From DATFVA01 sp963815785 (GTDB taxonomy: Bacteria; Bacteroidota; Ignavibacteria; Ignavibacteriales; Ignavibacteriaceae), in assembly GCA_963815785.1 (NCBI GenBank), contig CAWFHZ010000020.1, positions 28,852-92,851 of the forward strand: DNA of 64,000 bases, read 5' to 3'. Shown one piece after another: positions 55,753 to 64,000 of the stretch. The notes beneath the pieces are model-generated. The model was not told where the DNA came from, did no database searches, and was given only the letters and a program-made list of their open reading frames with translations. The position numbers and the translations under genes were made by a program. Numbering within the stretch: position 1 is the first letter of the stretch; each line of letters begins with the position of its first letter.

Positions 55753-57255
55753 TTGAAAATAAAATTTTTTAACAGTCTGTTCTGGAAAATTTCTGCAATA
55801 TTTTTGATACTGCTCTTAATTCTGTCCGGAATATATATGTATATATCCGTTCATACCGCTGAATTGTATTTCCAGGAAACAAATCAAAAACTCGATGCGG
55901 AAATTGCTCCCCACATAGCTGCAGAAAATCAATGTTTTATAAATGGAAAAGCAAATGATGCGGCATTGAAGAATGTCTTCCACAGCATTATGATTATTAA
56001 TCCAAGCCTGGAAGTTTATCTTCTTGATAAAGAAGGCAAGATATTAACCTACTTCGCTTTAAATAAAGTTGTAAAGCTGAAGTATGTTTCGCTCCAACCG
56101 ATTCAAAAATTTATTTCAAGTAAAGATAAACCATTTGTGCTTGGTTCTGATCCCAGGAATGCAGACAGGCAAAAAGCTTTCTCAGCGGCTAAAGTTTATG
56201 AGGACAGTATTTTCCGCGGATATATTTATGTTATACTTGGAGGAGAAGAATACGATAATGCCACTCAGCTTGTTTTCGGAAGTTATATATTAAGTCTTGG
56301 GCTAAAATCAATGATGATAACACTTATTGGTGTTGCAATCATAAGTCTTATTGCTCTTGGTTTTATAACCAGAAATATGCGCAGAATAATTTTTGTCATC
56401 AGGAATTTTAAGAATGGAAATCTTGACCAGAGAATTAAATTAAAGGGCAAAGGTGAGCTTAGTGAATTTGCAGATTCATTTAATGAAATGGCAGATACTA
56501 TAGTGCGAAATATTGAAGATATGAAAACGATGGATAACCTTAGGCGTGAACTCGTTGCAAATGTATCTCATGATCTTAGGACCCCACTCGCTGCAGTACA
56601 GGGATACATTGAGACAATATTACTGAAATCCGAGAGTTTGTCTGAAGAGGATAGAAAAAAATATATGCATACAATACTCAGCAGTACTGAAAGATTAAAA
56701 AAACTTGTTGAAGAATTATTTGAATTATCAAAACTTGAAGCACGCGAAACAAAACCAAAACCGGAAGCATTTTCAATTGCAGAATTAGTACAGGATGTAC
56801 AACAAAAAAACCAGATTATCGCGGAATCTAAAAAGATTGATTTAAAATTAAACTTCCCTTATGATCTTCCATTGGTTTATGCAGACATCGGGATGATGGA
56901 AAAAGTGCTGCAAAACCTGATTGATAATGCAATTAAATTTACTCCCGCAGGCGGCTCTGTAACAATACGCCTTCAAAACTTCGGAGATAAGATTATCACT
57001 TATGTAAAGGACAGCGGTTCCGGAATAAGAAAAGATGATTTGAAATATATATTCGACCGGTATCATAAAGCTGATAATAAATCCTCCTCAAATGAGGGTC
57101 TTGGATTGGGGCTGGCAATAGTCAAAAAGATCCTTGAAATTCACAACATAAAAATTAATGTAGAAAGTAAAGAGGGTGAAGGGACTACATTTTCTTTCGA
57201 AATAGATGTATACAAAGGTAAATCTAAAAAGGAAAAGGAAGTCCACGTTAGCTGA
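55753..57255 (+). CDS. Membrane sensor histidine kinase
   Basis: 500 residues. Two TM segments (about 12-32 and 188-210) enclose a periplasmic sensor domain. HAMP is at about 210-260 (GNLDQRIKLKGKGELSEFADSFNEMAD). The HisKA H-box ANVSHDLRTPLAAVQGY is followed by HATPase motifs: N-box NLIDNAIKFTPAGG, G1 DSGSGIRKDD and G2 GLGLGLAIVKKI. It phosphorylates the adjacent regulator. The stimulus is unknown. Confidence 0.94.
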   Translation: MKIKFFNSLFWKISAIFLILLLILSGIYMYISVHTAELYFQETNQKLDAEIAPHIAAENQCFINGKANDAALKNVFHSIMIINPSLEVYLLDKEGKILTYFALNKVVKLKYVSLQPIQKFISSKDKPFVLGSDPRNADRQKAFSAAKVYEDSIFRGYIYVILGGEEYDNATQLVFGSYILSLGLKSMMITLIGVAIISLIALGFITRNMRRIIFVIRNFKNGNLDQRIKLKGKGELSEFADSFNEMADTIVRNIEDMKTMDNLRRELVANVSHDLRTPLAAVQGYIETILLKSESLSEEDRKKYMHTILSSTERLKKLVEELFELSKLEARETKPKPEAFSIAELVQDVQQKNQIIAESKKIDLKLNFPYDLPLVYADIGMMEKVLQNLIDNAIKFTPAGGSVTIRLQNFGDKIITYVKDSGSGIRKDDLKYIFDRYHKADNKSSSNEGLGLGLAIVKKILEIHNIKINVESKEGEGTTFSFEIDVYKGKSKKEKEVHVS

Positions 57256-57360
57256 TTACTTCCAAGATTAAGTCAATTCTTTTTTGTGATCTCCATTAAT
57301 TAGAAATCATCTTTCCAAATTGTAACAGTATTTTTATAATTCTGTTATTATGCGGTAATA

Positions 57361-57390
57361 TTTATGGTTTATCTTTTTATTAACCATAAA
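57361..57390 (+). promoter_or_regulatory. Inverted repeat upstream of the duplicated lipoprotein
   Basis: TTTATGGTT, a 12-nt spacer, then AACCATAAA, a perfect 9-bp inverted repeat 17 nt upstream of the ATG at 57408. It could be an operator for the response regulator encoded just upstream, or an mRNA hairpin. Confidence 0.4.
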
Positions 57391-57407
57391 TAAAATTTGG
57401 AGAGATA

Positions 57408-58292
57408 ATGAAATACAAATTGTTTATCATGATTGCTGTTGTAATAGGAATAACCGGATGCAGCAAAAATGATAATCCATCAAATCCATCCACTACCAGT
57501 GAGCTAACACTAAACATTTCCGGATTAAAGGATCTTGGTTCAACTGCGAAGTATGAAGGATGGCTATTGGTAGGCGGAACTCCCAAATCTACAGGGAAGT
57601 TTACAGTAGATGCCAGCGGACAATTAAGCAGCACTAAGTTTACAGTAAATCAAAGTGATCTCAACAGTGCAACAAAATTTATCCTGACAATAGAACCGGA
57701 ACCTGATCCGGATGCCGCACCCAGCAGTGTACATTTAATTGCCGGAAATTTTAGCAATAATACAGCTTCACTTTCTGTTAATGATGCAGCAGCACTAAAT
57801 AATGATTTCAGCGGAGTTTCAGGAAACTTTATACTTGCTACTCCAACCAATGGTAGTGCATCAAATGAGAATAGCGGAATCTGGTTTCTTGATATTAGTT
57901 CCGGTAGTCCGGCAGTAGGACTAAATTTACCGGTACTCCCTTCCGGATGGAAATATGAAGGCTGGGCTGTAACGAATGGAACTCCCGTTACCACAGGAAA
58001 ATTTACGATGCCAAGCGGTTCTGATGAATCTGCACCATATAGCGGAACAATGCCGGCACCACCTTTCCCGGGAGAAGATTTTCTTAATAATGCTCCTTCC
58101 GGTTTAACTTTTCCAACTGATTTATCAGGTGGAATTGCTGTGGTCACAATTGAACCTGATCCTGATAATAGTGCAAACCCGTTTTTTCTTAAACCATTAA
58201 CGGGAAGTATACCATCCGGTGCAATGGATCATACGAATTATCAGTTAAGTTCAAATGCGGTTTCTTTTCCGATAGGAATGGCAACAAGATAA
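57408..58292 (+). CDS. Lipoprotein with two anti-sigma-K (RskA)-like domains
   Basis: 294 residues. Lipoprotein signal MKYKLFIMIAVVIGITGC (Cys 18), then a Ser/Asn/Pro linker. The body is an internal duplication. The first copy has KYEGWLLVGGTPKSTGKFTV and ILTIEPEPDPDAAP; the second has KYEGWAVTNGTPVTTGKFTM and VVTIEPDPDNSANP. The motif resembles the extracytoplasmic part of RskA-type anti-sigma factors, without the TM or anti-sigma domain. Its place behind a two-component system is suggestive, but no role is known. Confidence 0.75.
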   Translation: MKYKLFIMIAVVIGITGCSKNDNPSNPSTTSELTLNISGLKDLGSTAKYEGWLLVGGTPKSTGKFTVDASGQLSSTKFTVNQSDLNSATKFILTIEPEPDPDAAPSSVHLIAGNFSNNTASLSVNDAAALNNDFSGVSGNFILATPTNGSASNENSGIWFLDISSGSPAVGLNLPVLPSGWKYEGWAVTNGTPVTTGKFTMPSGSDESAPYSGTMPAPPFPGEDFLNNAPSGLTFPTDLSGGIAVVTIEPDPDNSANPFFLKPLTGSIPSGAMDHTNYQLSSNAVSFPIGMATR

Positions 58293-58298
58293 ATTTTA

Positions 58299-58319
58299 AA
58301 GCGGAGATTCTCTCCGCTT
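58299..58319. terminator. Hairpin terminator between convergent genes
   Basis: AAGCGGAGA-TTC-TCTCCGCTT, a perfect 9-bp stem with T-rich tail, between the lipoprotein and mscS stops. Confidence 0.75.
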
Positions 58320-58320
58320 C

Positions 58321-59213
58321 TTAATTGTAATCTTCCGTGCTGATAATTTTGCGGGTAAGTAATTCCTGCATTACAATTTCTGTCATATCACTTTTAAATT
58401 GAAATTCGAACCTGATGTCCATTACATAAGCTTTTAGTCTCATTTTCAGATAGGCTTTACGGTCTTTTATTTCATTGAAGAACAATACTGTAATCGGTTT
58501 ATTCAAATAAACATATCTTGAAATCTGTGCTGCTTCAACTGCTATCTGCCTGACTAATTCAGTACTGATATCAACAGGCAGATAGATTTCCGCAACAACC
58601 TGGCAATTTGGTTCCCCAGAGTTTGAATTGGAGACTGATTTATTCATTACTTCGCTATTGGGAATTGTTACCATGGAATCATCGGGTGTAACAACTCTAG
58701 TTGATACAAGACCTATTTTTATTACCTCCCCATAAAAATCCCCCACTTGAATTTTATCGCCTACCAGGAAAGGTCTGTCAAATAAAATCATAATTCCCCC
58801 GAAAATATTTTTAATAACATCCTGTGCAGCAAATCCTATTGCAATTCCAACTGAAGCAGTAACTGCAATAATTGTTTCAATCGGGGGTTTAAATATGCCG
58901 GCAATTATAATGTAAATAATTATTATCCACCCGAAAATCCTGACAATCGGAACTATACCCTTTATCGTTATCCTGTGACTTGTGCTCTTCTCGGCAAAAA
59001 CATCCAGGATTTTTGTAAACAGTTTGATTACATAAATTCCGACAATAAAAAATATTATCGCCCAAATAATTTTCCCAATCGAAATCGTGTCTGATGAGCA
59101 ATTGGATAAGTTTATTGTTATTGTGTACTCGTTCGTCGTCTTATTTACGTAAACAATAGCTCATCCTTCTGATAAACCTGCAAAATGTTATTCAAAATCA
59201 ACTGTTGGCTCAT
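58321..59213 (-). CDS. mscS: Mechanosensitive channel MscS family (probable frameshift near N-terminus)
   Basis: About 297 residues. The open part starts at about 59150 and reads IGKIIWAIIFFIVGIYVIKL, TM2, then the pore helix ETIIAVTASVGIAIGFAAQD and the MscS beta domain (FDRPFLVGDKIQVGDFYGEV; VVTPDDSMVTIPNSEVMNKSV). The only suitable ATG is at 59213 (MSQQLILNNILQVYQKDELLFT) in another frame, so a one-base deletion near 59145 is likely. The track from 58791 alone misses the TM helices. It releases solutes on osmotic downshock. Confidence 0.85.
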
Positions 59214-59320
59214 GATACCTCCATATTTCGGGATTTTTATCTTATTATAATTGATTTTTTTTAAAAAAAAAAACTATTATGTAAAAAATTGTAATTTATA
59301 CATTTATAATATAATAATTA

Positions 59321-60305
59321 TTAAAATATTTTCATTAAATTTAAACTATGTAGACTTTTGCAAGCTTGACGATACTCCATTTTTAAAGTCTCAACCACTT
59401 GAGCCACAGATTCAATCTTTTTAATAGAACCCACACCATGACCTGCAGACCAAATATCCTTCCATGGTTTTGGACCGTTTTCCTTAGACTTACGACCAAT
59501 CAAATGATTCCTTTTTTCTGTAGCTGATTAGGATAAAGACCTACTCTTTCAATACTAGGAATCAAATAATTTGCTTTTACACCACTTAAGGTATTTGTAT
59601 AGATAATGTCTTCAATTGTCGATTCAATTAACAAATTAAGATATTCATCTTTTGCTAAACTTTCCGTGTGGCGATAAATCGAGTCCCCATATAGACAAGA
59701 TCTGCACCTAGTGTTTGAGCCGCTACAATATCTCTGTCCACTCGAAATACCACCAGCAAGAATCGTAATTCCATCCCAAAACTCTTTTATTGCTGCAATA
59801 AACGCGAATGGATTTAACGTTCCTGCATGTCCCCCTGCACCATTACATACAAGTATTAATCCATCCGTACCTCCTTGTATAGCTTTTCTCGCATGAACAA
59901 GGTTTACGACGTCTGAAAAAACAAGACCACCATATTCATGAACTAGGCTGACACGCGACTTGAATCCCTTAGCGAAGTAATCACAATCGGTGGTTGATAC
60001 TTTCTAATAAAATTCAAATCTTCTTCCAATCTCTTATTGTTCCATGTACCACTAGATTAACAGCCCATGGAACAATACGCCGTTCAGGCTCCATTTTCCG
60101 TGTACGTTCAAGCCCTTCTATGATTTCACTCACCCAAGCATCGAAATCCTCAACTGTACGAGCATTTGCTAATGGGAAAGAACCAACGATTCCTGACTTA
60201 CATGCTTCAATGACCAATTCAGGGCTTGAGACAAGGAACATTGGTGCCATAATAACAGGCAGTTCGAGTTGAGAAGCAATCATGTAACGGTATTTTTTCT
60301 GACAT
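59321..60305 (-). pseudogene. Nitronate monooxygenase, Bacillus-like, multiply frameshifted
   Basis: Reads as a typical 2-nitropropane dioxygenase-family enzyme when frames are joined. The start is ATG 60305 (MSEKI...), then ASQLELPVIMAPMFLVSSPE, FMN-binding GGTDGLILVCNGAGGHAGT with the catalytic His, GGIS, and the end PKPWKDIWSAGHGVGSIK. At least four frame changes occur. It uses FMN to oxidise nitronates. It may protect from toxic nitro compounds. It is the last gene of a Bacillus-type catabolic operon. Confidence 0.82.
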
Positions 60306-60434
60306 AAGGATCATCCTTTCTTCATTAGATAAAATCAACATCGACCTTTAACACAGCCTATCAATTAAAAGAAGGTGCACCTCATCATGAATCACGCGGC
60401 ACTCCTCTTATCCTATAATTCTATTTTCCAAAAA

Positions 60435-61908
60435 CTACTTCAATGCAATACAAATATTTTTTGCTTCCGTAAAGAATTCCATGCTGTGATGGCCGCCTTC
60501 ACGTCCGATTCCACTTTTCTTAAATCCACCAAATGGTGCACGAAGATCACGGACAAACCAGCAATTCACCCAAATCGTACCTGCACGAACAGAATGGGAA
60601 ATGCGGTGAGCACGCTGTAGATTTTCTGTCCAGACGACCCCATTTAAGCCATATTCTGTATCATTGGCAATTTGAAGTGCTTCTTCTTCTGTATCAAATG
60701 GAATAATGGTTACAATTGGTCCAAAAATTTCTTCTTGGCAAATTCGTGATTTTGGATTTTCCTGAACATATACAGTAGGTTCTAAATAATACCCATTCTG
60801 TAAATATTCAGGGAGATCTGGTCGCTTTCCACCACAAATAAATGTTGCATTTTCTTCTTTTGCAATTTCAAGATAGCTTGTTACTTTTTTATAATGCTCT
60901 TCACTAACGACCGGTCCCATTTTTGTTCCTACATCCTGTGGGTCTCCCACTTTTAGTTCCATTGCCGCTTTCTTAAATCTTTCAAGAAACTCATCAAAGA
61001 TAGTACGTTGAACTAAAATTCTTGAACCTGCTAGACATATTTGTCCAGAATTCATAAATGCTGCATGAATCGAAACAGGGATGGCTTTATCAAGATTTGC
61101 ATCTTCAAACACGATATTTGCTGCTTTTCCACCAAGTTCAAAGGATACTTTTTTCAACGTATCTGCCCCACTTTTCATAATTCTTTTCCCTGTAGCTGTA
61201 GAGCCTGTAAACGAAATTAAATCTACTTCTGGATGAGTAGTAAGAGCATTTCCAACAACACTGCCTAGACCATGAACGACATTTACAACACCATCTGGAA
61301 TACCAGCTTCTTTTGCAATTTCACCAAGTAAAGATACGGATAGCGGGGTCATTTCTGCTGGTTTAATAACCGCTGTATTTCCTGCTGCAAGACATGGACC
61401 TAGCTTCCAGGTTGTCAGCATAAACGGTACATTCCAAGGGGTAATAATGCCGCAACCCCTACTGGTTCATAACGAGTATAGTTCAGATACTCCTCCCCCA
61501 TCGGATACGTTTCCCCGCCCTGTTGTTCAACGAAATCGGCAAAGAATTTAATATTGTTTGCTGCCCGTGGAACTTCATGTTCTACGGCAGATTGATATGG
61601 TTTCCCAACATCAGTGGCGTCCAATACGAGCAATTTCTTCTTTACGCTCAAGAATAATTTCAGCCATACGTCGAAGTTTTGCACGTGCGCTCCGCTACAG
61701 TCATCGTCCGCCATGGACCATTTTCAAAAGCATCTCTTGCAGCGCGACAGGCTCTATCCACATCTGCCTCTGTTGCTTCACTTACTTTAGCAATGATTTC
61801 TTGTGTTGCAGGATTTTTTACATCAAAGGTTGCTCCATTGTTTGCTTGCACATATTCACCATTTATATATAAACCAACTTCTCTTACTCCTGTTTGTACT
61901 TTTGTCAT
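60435..61908 (-). pseudogene. 2-hydroxy/aminomuconic semialdehyde dehydrogenase, frameshifted
   Basis: About 490 residues when joined, the family length. Start ATG 61908 (MTKVQTGVREVGLYINGEY). ALDH motifs: PWNVPFML (catalytic Asn region), FELGGKAANIVFED (Glu), NSGQICLAGSRILV (nucleophile Cys), and EEIFGPIVTIIPF. At least three indels lie near 61677, 61625 and 61440. The best match in character is the muconic semialdehyde dehydrogenase (XylG/DmpC, or NbaE) class, because of the operon. It oxidises the ring-cleavage aldehyde with NAD. Confidence 0.85.
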
Positions 61909-62104
61909 TTTGAAACCTCATTTCTCTTTTTAACCGATTCGCCTGCGATTCCCCAATGTTCTGGTTCTACTTCTTGATCATCACACGCACATTTTGGACG
62001 GGAGCTTCTAACACATCGGAAACTAAATCGGAAACCTCTCTAATCAATCGTTCTTTCTTTTCAGGCGATCTGCCTTTAAGAATATTAATCTGAATAAATG
62101 GCAT
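61905..62104 (-). pseudogene. 4-oxalocrotonate tautomerase, one frameshift
   Basis: Starts MPFIQINILKGRSPEKKERL, with catalytic Pro2 (Pro1 of the mature enzyme) and the basic Arg residues. About 66 residues after restoring one missing base near 61980 (VRVMIQEVEPEHWGIAGESV). The stop overlaps the ALDH start (ATGA). It interconverts 2-hydroxymuconate and 4-oxalocrotonate in meta-cleavage. Confidence 0.85.
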
Positions 62105-62132
62105 ATAAAATCTCTCCCTTCACCTTGTTGTT

Positions 62133-62926
62133 CTATTCAGTAAATACAGCCTCTACGGAACCCATTCCATCAAAGCTTGCGGAAAAATGGTCACCTGCTT
62201 CAATCTTTAGCTGCAGCTGATAACGAGCCACTTAACACAACTTCACCTGGTTGAATGCTTTGCCCAACCTTATACAATTTATTTGCTAGCCAAGCAATTG
62301 CTCTTGCTGGATGCCCCATTACAGCTGCACCAGCACCTGTAGCAACGACTTCCCCGTTTTGTTTAAACACCATTCCCATTAATTTCAAATCAAATTTTTC
62401 TGGTGAATAAAATCTTTCTCCAATAATAAAACGGGAAGAAGAGGAATTATCAGCAACCGCATCTGGCAGTGTAAAGCTAAAACCTTGGAATCTGCTGTCA
62501 ATAATTTCGAGTGCAGGAGCTACATATTCTGTTGCAGCTAGTACATCTGCGACCGTTACATGCGGACCTTTTAGTTCCTTTTTAAAAATAAACGCAATTT
62601 CCGGCTCCACTTTTGCATGGATAAAAGGTGAAATTGAAATGCGGTTCCCCTTCAAACAATTGCATACTTTCAAGCAATACCCCATAAGATGGTTCATGAA
62701 CACCCATCATTACTTGTTTTGCCTTACTCGTTAATCCAAGCTTTCGACCGATTCTTTTTGTGTTTTCTTCCTTGCATTTTATTTCAATTAATCGTTCTTG
62801 TACCTGATAGGCCAATGCTTCATCCAATTCAGGATAGGCTTCAACAAACTTATTAACCGACTTTTTTTGTTTTTCCGCCTCGTATAATTCAAAAGCAATT
62901 TGATCAATTACATCTGTCTTAATCAT
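62133..62926 (-). pseudogene. 4-oxalocrotonate (2-oxo-3-hexenedioate) decarboxylase, frameshifted
   Basis: FAH-superfamily enzyme, about 264 residues. Start ATG 62926 behind AGGTG. The class signature LTSKAKQVMMGVHEPSYGVL followed by HAKVEPEIAFIFKKELKGP supplies the metal site. Frames break near 62640 and 62205, and the natural end is EAVFTE at 62133. It decarboxylates 4-oxalocrotonate to 2-oxopent-4-enoate and usually forms a complex with the hydratase. Confidence 0.8.
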
Positions 62927-62947
62927 GTTTATCACCTAGTTTCTATT

Positions 62948-63722
62948 TTATCGTTTAAAGGAAGCAGTGACTGAACCAATATGAGCAAATTCAGCTGTAA
63001 ATGTGTCATTGTCCTTACTTCGATTGCACTTGTTAATGCCCCTGATAGAACAATTTCCCCCGCTTTTAAGGCTACATCGTATTTCCCTAAAGAATTGGCT
63101 AGCCAAGCAACGGAACGAAGTGGATTTCCAAGGACGGCTGCACCTGCACCTGAATCAATCATTTCTCCATTTCGATAAGCAACCATTCCGATATGGTAAG
63201 ATCCAATCCTTCAAGCTTCGTTGGTTTTCCGCCAATAATGGCACCAGCAGAAGATCCATTGTCTGCGACAGTATCTTCAAATTTGATCTGCCAATCATCA
63301 ATACGGCTATCAATCACTTCAATCGCCGGAACAATATAATCCGTGGCTTCAATAACATCGAGAACCGAAACATTCGGTCCTTTTAAATCCTTTTTTAAAA
63401 TAAAGGCAATCTCAAATTCTACTTTTGGTTGAATATATTGATCAAGTGAAATCGTTTCCCCTTCGACATACATCATATCGGCCAATAAATGTCCATAATC
63501 AGGTTGATTGACTCCAAACATATTTTGAATCGCTTTGCTTGTTGCCCCAATTTTCTTCCCGACAATAATCCGCCCATTTTCGACTTTTCTGCGGATTATC
63601 TCTAATTGAGTATAGTAGGCTTCATCCACTGTAATCCCTGGATAGGAAACCGTTAACGGTTCAATTACGTTTTTCGTTTCCTCTGCTTCCAATAAGCGGC
63701 TTGCAGCTTCTTGAATTTTCAT
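62948..63722 (-). pseudogene. 2-keto-4-pentenoate hydratase, frameshifted
   Basis: FAH-superfamily paralog of the next gene. Start ATG 63722 behind a strong AGGAGG (Bacillus-style). KKIGATSKAIQNMFGVNQPDYGHLLADMMY and QPKVEFEIAFILKKDLKGP are diagnostic. Indels near 63192 and 63003; the natural end is SVTASFKR at 62948. It hydrates 2-oxopent-4-enoate to 4-hydroxy-2-oxovalerate. Confidence 0.8.
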
Positions 63723-63761
63723 ATTTATTCCTCCTCGTAGGATAAGGGGCAGGAACTTCGC

Positions 63762-63962
63762 CTACATTTGATATAATTCTGGAATTTGAGAATCATACAA
63801 TGTTGCTAAGGACTTTTCTGGGTGCACGCTTAGGTCACGCCACCTTTGTTCTTCAACTTTATTCCTCTTTACAATAGAATCTGGTTTTGTTACATTGTCG
63901 ATTCTTTTGGGGCGGAGTTTTCTCCACTTTTTTGATTTATGATATTTCAGAAACAACACCAT
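63762..63962 (-). CDS. C-terminal fragment of an unrecognised Bacillus-type gene
   Basis: Open frame of 66 residues (MVLFLKYHKSKKWRKLRPKR ... SQIPELYQM) just upstream of the hydratase on the same strand. The window ends 38 nt later. Given the indels in this region, it is probably the C-terminus of a longer operon gene rather than a small protein. I cannot name the family. Confidence 0.35.
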   Translation of the reverse strand: MVLFLKYHKSKKWRKLRPKRIDNVTKPDSIVKRNKVEEQRWRDLSVHPEKSLATLYDSQIPELYQM

Positions 63963-64000
63963 GGGAGTAATGAGGTGATCAATATAAAGGAGAAGACCAT

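Noticed and set aside
59321..64000. Mobile element border at 59.3 kb
   Set aside because: No terminal repeats, target duplication, integrase or transposase could be found.

Overview
The window is a single gene-dense, AT-rich bacterial segment. Positions 1 to about 59,300 look like a member of Ignavibacteria (Bacteroidota/Chlorobi group). The evidence is a secreted M1 peptidase with a type IX secretion C-terminal sorting domain, DUF2723 and DUF4837 proteins, Bacteroidota-type promoters (TTG, about 20 nt, TAnnTTTG), a single-subunit SdhC with SdhA and SdhB, and a PII/GlnE nitrogen-control pair that is uncommon in classical Bacteroidetes. Positions about 59,320 to 64,000 look Firmicutes (Bacillus)-like and carry an aromatic meta-cleavage catabolic operon riddled with frameshifts.

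Layout. 1-5.5 kb (minus): end of a TPR lipoprotein, PII protein, SecA, a frameshifted SDR. 5.5-8.5 kb: a decayed TPR membrane-protein gene, an XRE regulator, and a regular 21-bp tandem array just upstream of it. 8.5-13.2 kb (plus): GlnE and a DUF2723 glycosyltransferase-like membrane protein. 13.2-21.2 kb (minus): a long operon-like run greA-ribD-ribE-tilS-hpt-ftsH-CTP-dependent kinase-like-DUF4837. 21.4-27.7 kb (minus): M1 peptidase, then TPMT-like methyltransferase-CYTH-AddB-like nuclease. 27.8-33.9 kb: OMP, DUF2461, thioredoxin-like, M14 peptidase, ECF sigma/anti-sigma/USP, zinc ribbon protein, rpsU. 33.9-44.2 kb: LOG protein, PBP4, secG, tRNA-Met, M48 peptidase, obgE, a Glu-rich protein, sdhCAB. 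44.4-48.1 kb: cobalamin riboswitch, TonB receptor, ECF-S-like protein, HAD phosphatase. 48.4-59.2 kb: OMP, PlsC, a divergent ATP-grasp / C39-like peptidase pair, isochorismatase, lipoproteins, TPR protein, a two-component system, MscS.

Functional links. PII and GlnE both act on glutamine synthetase control. The B12 riboswitch, TonB receptor and ECF-S-like protein form a plausible cobalamin uptake locus. SecA and SecG are both in the window, with T9SS cargo. The Bacillus-like block encodes the lower meta-cleavage steps (aldehyde dehydrogenase, tautomerase, decarboxylase, hydratase) plus a nitronate monooxygenase.

Quality caveat. Seven conserved genes in the first 59 kb (SDR, glnE, ribD, addB-like, sdhC, plsC, mscS) each carry one apparent single-base indel, often in a homopolymer. 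This suggests residual long-read errors. The indel density rises at least tenfold after about 59.3 kb, so a chimeric or poorly polished contig end is as likely as horizontal transfer. I did not find CRISPR arrays, insertion sequences, phage genes or a clearly unprecedented system. The 21-bp array with its regulator is the most interesting unexplained structure, followed by the ATP-grasp/C39-like pair.
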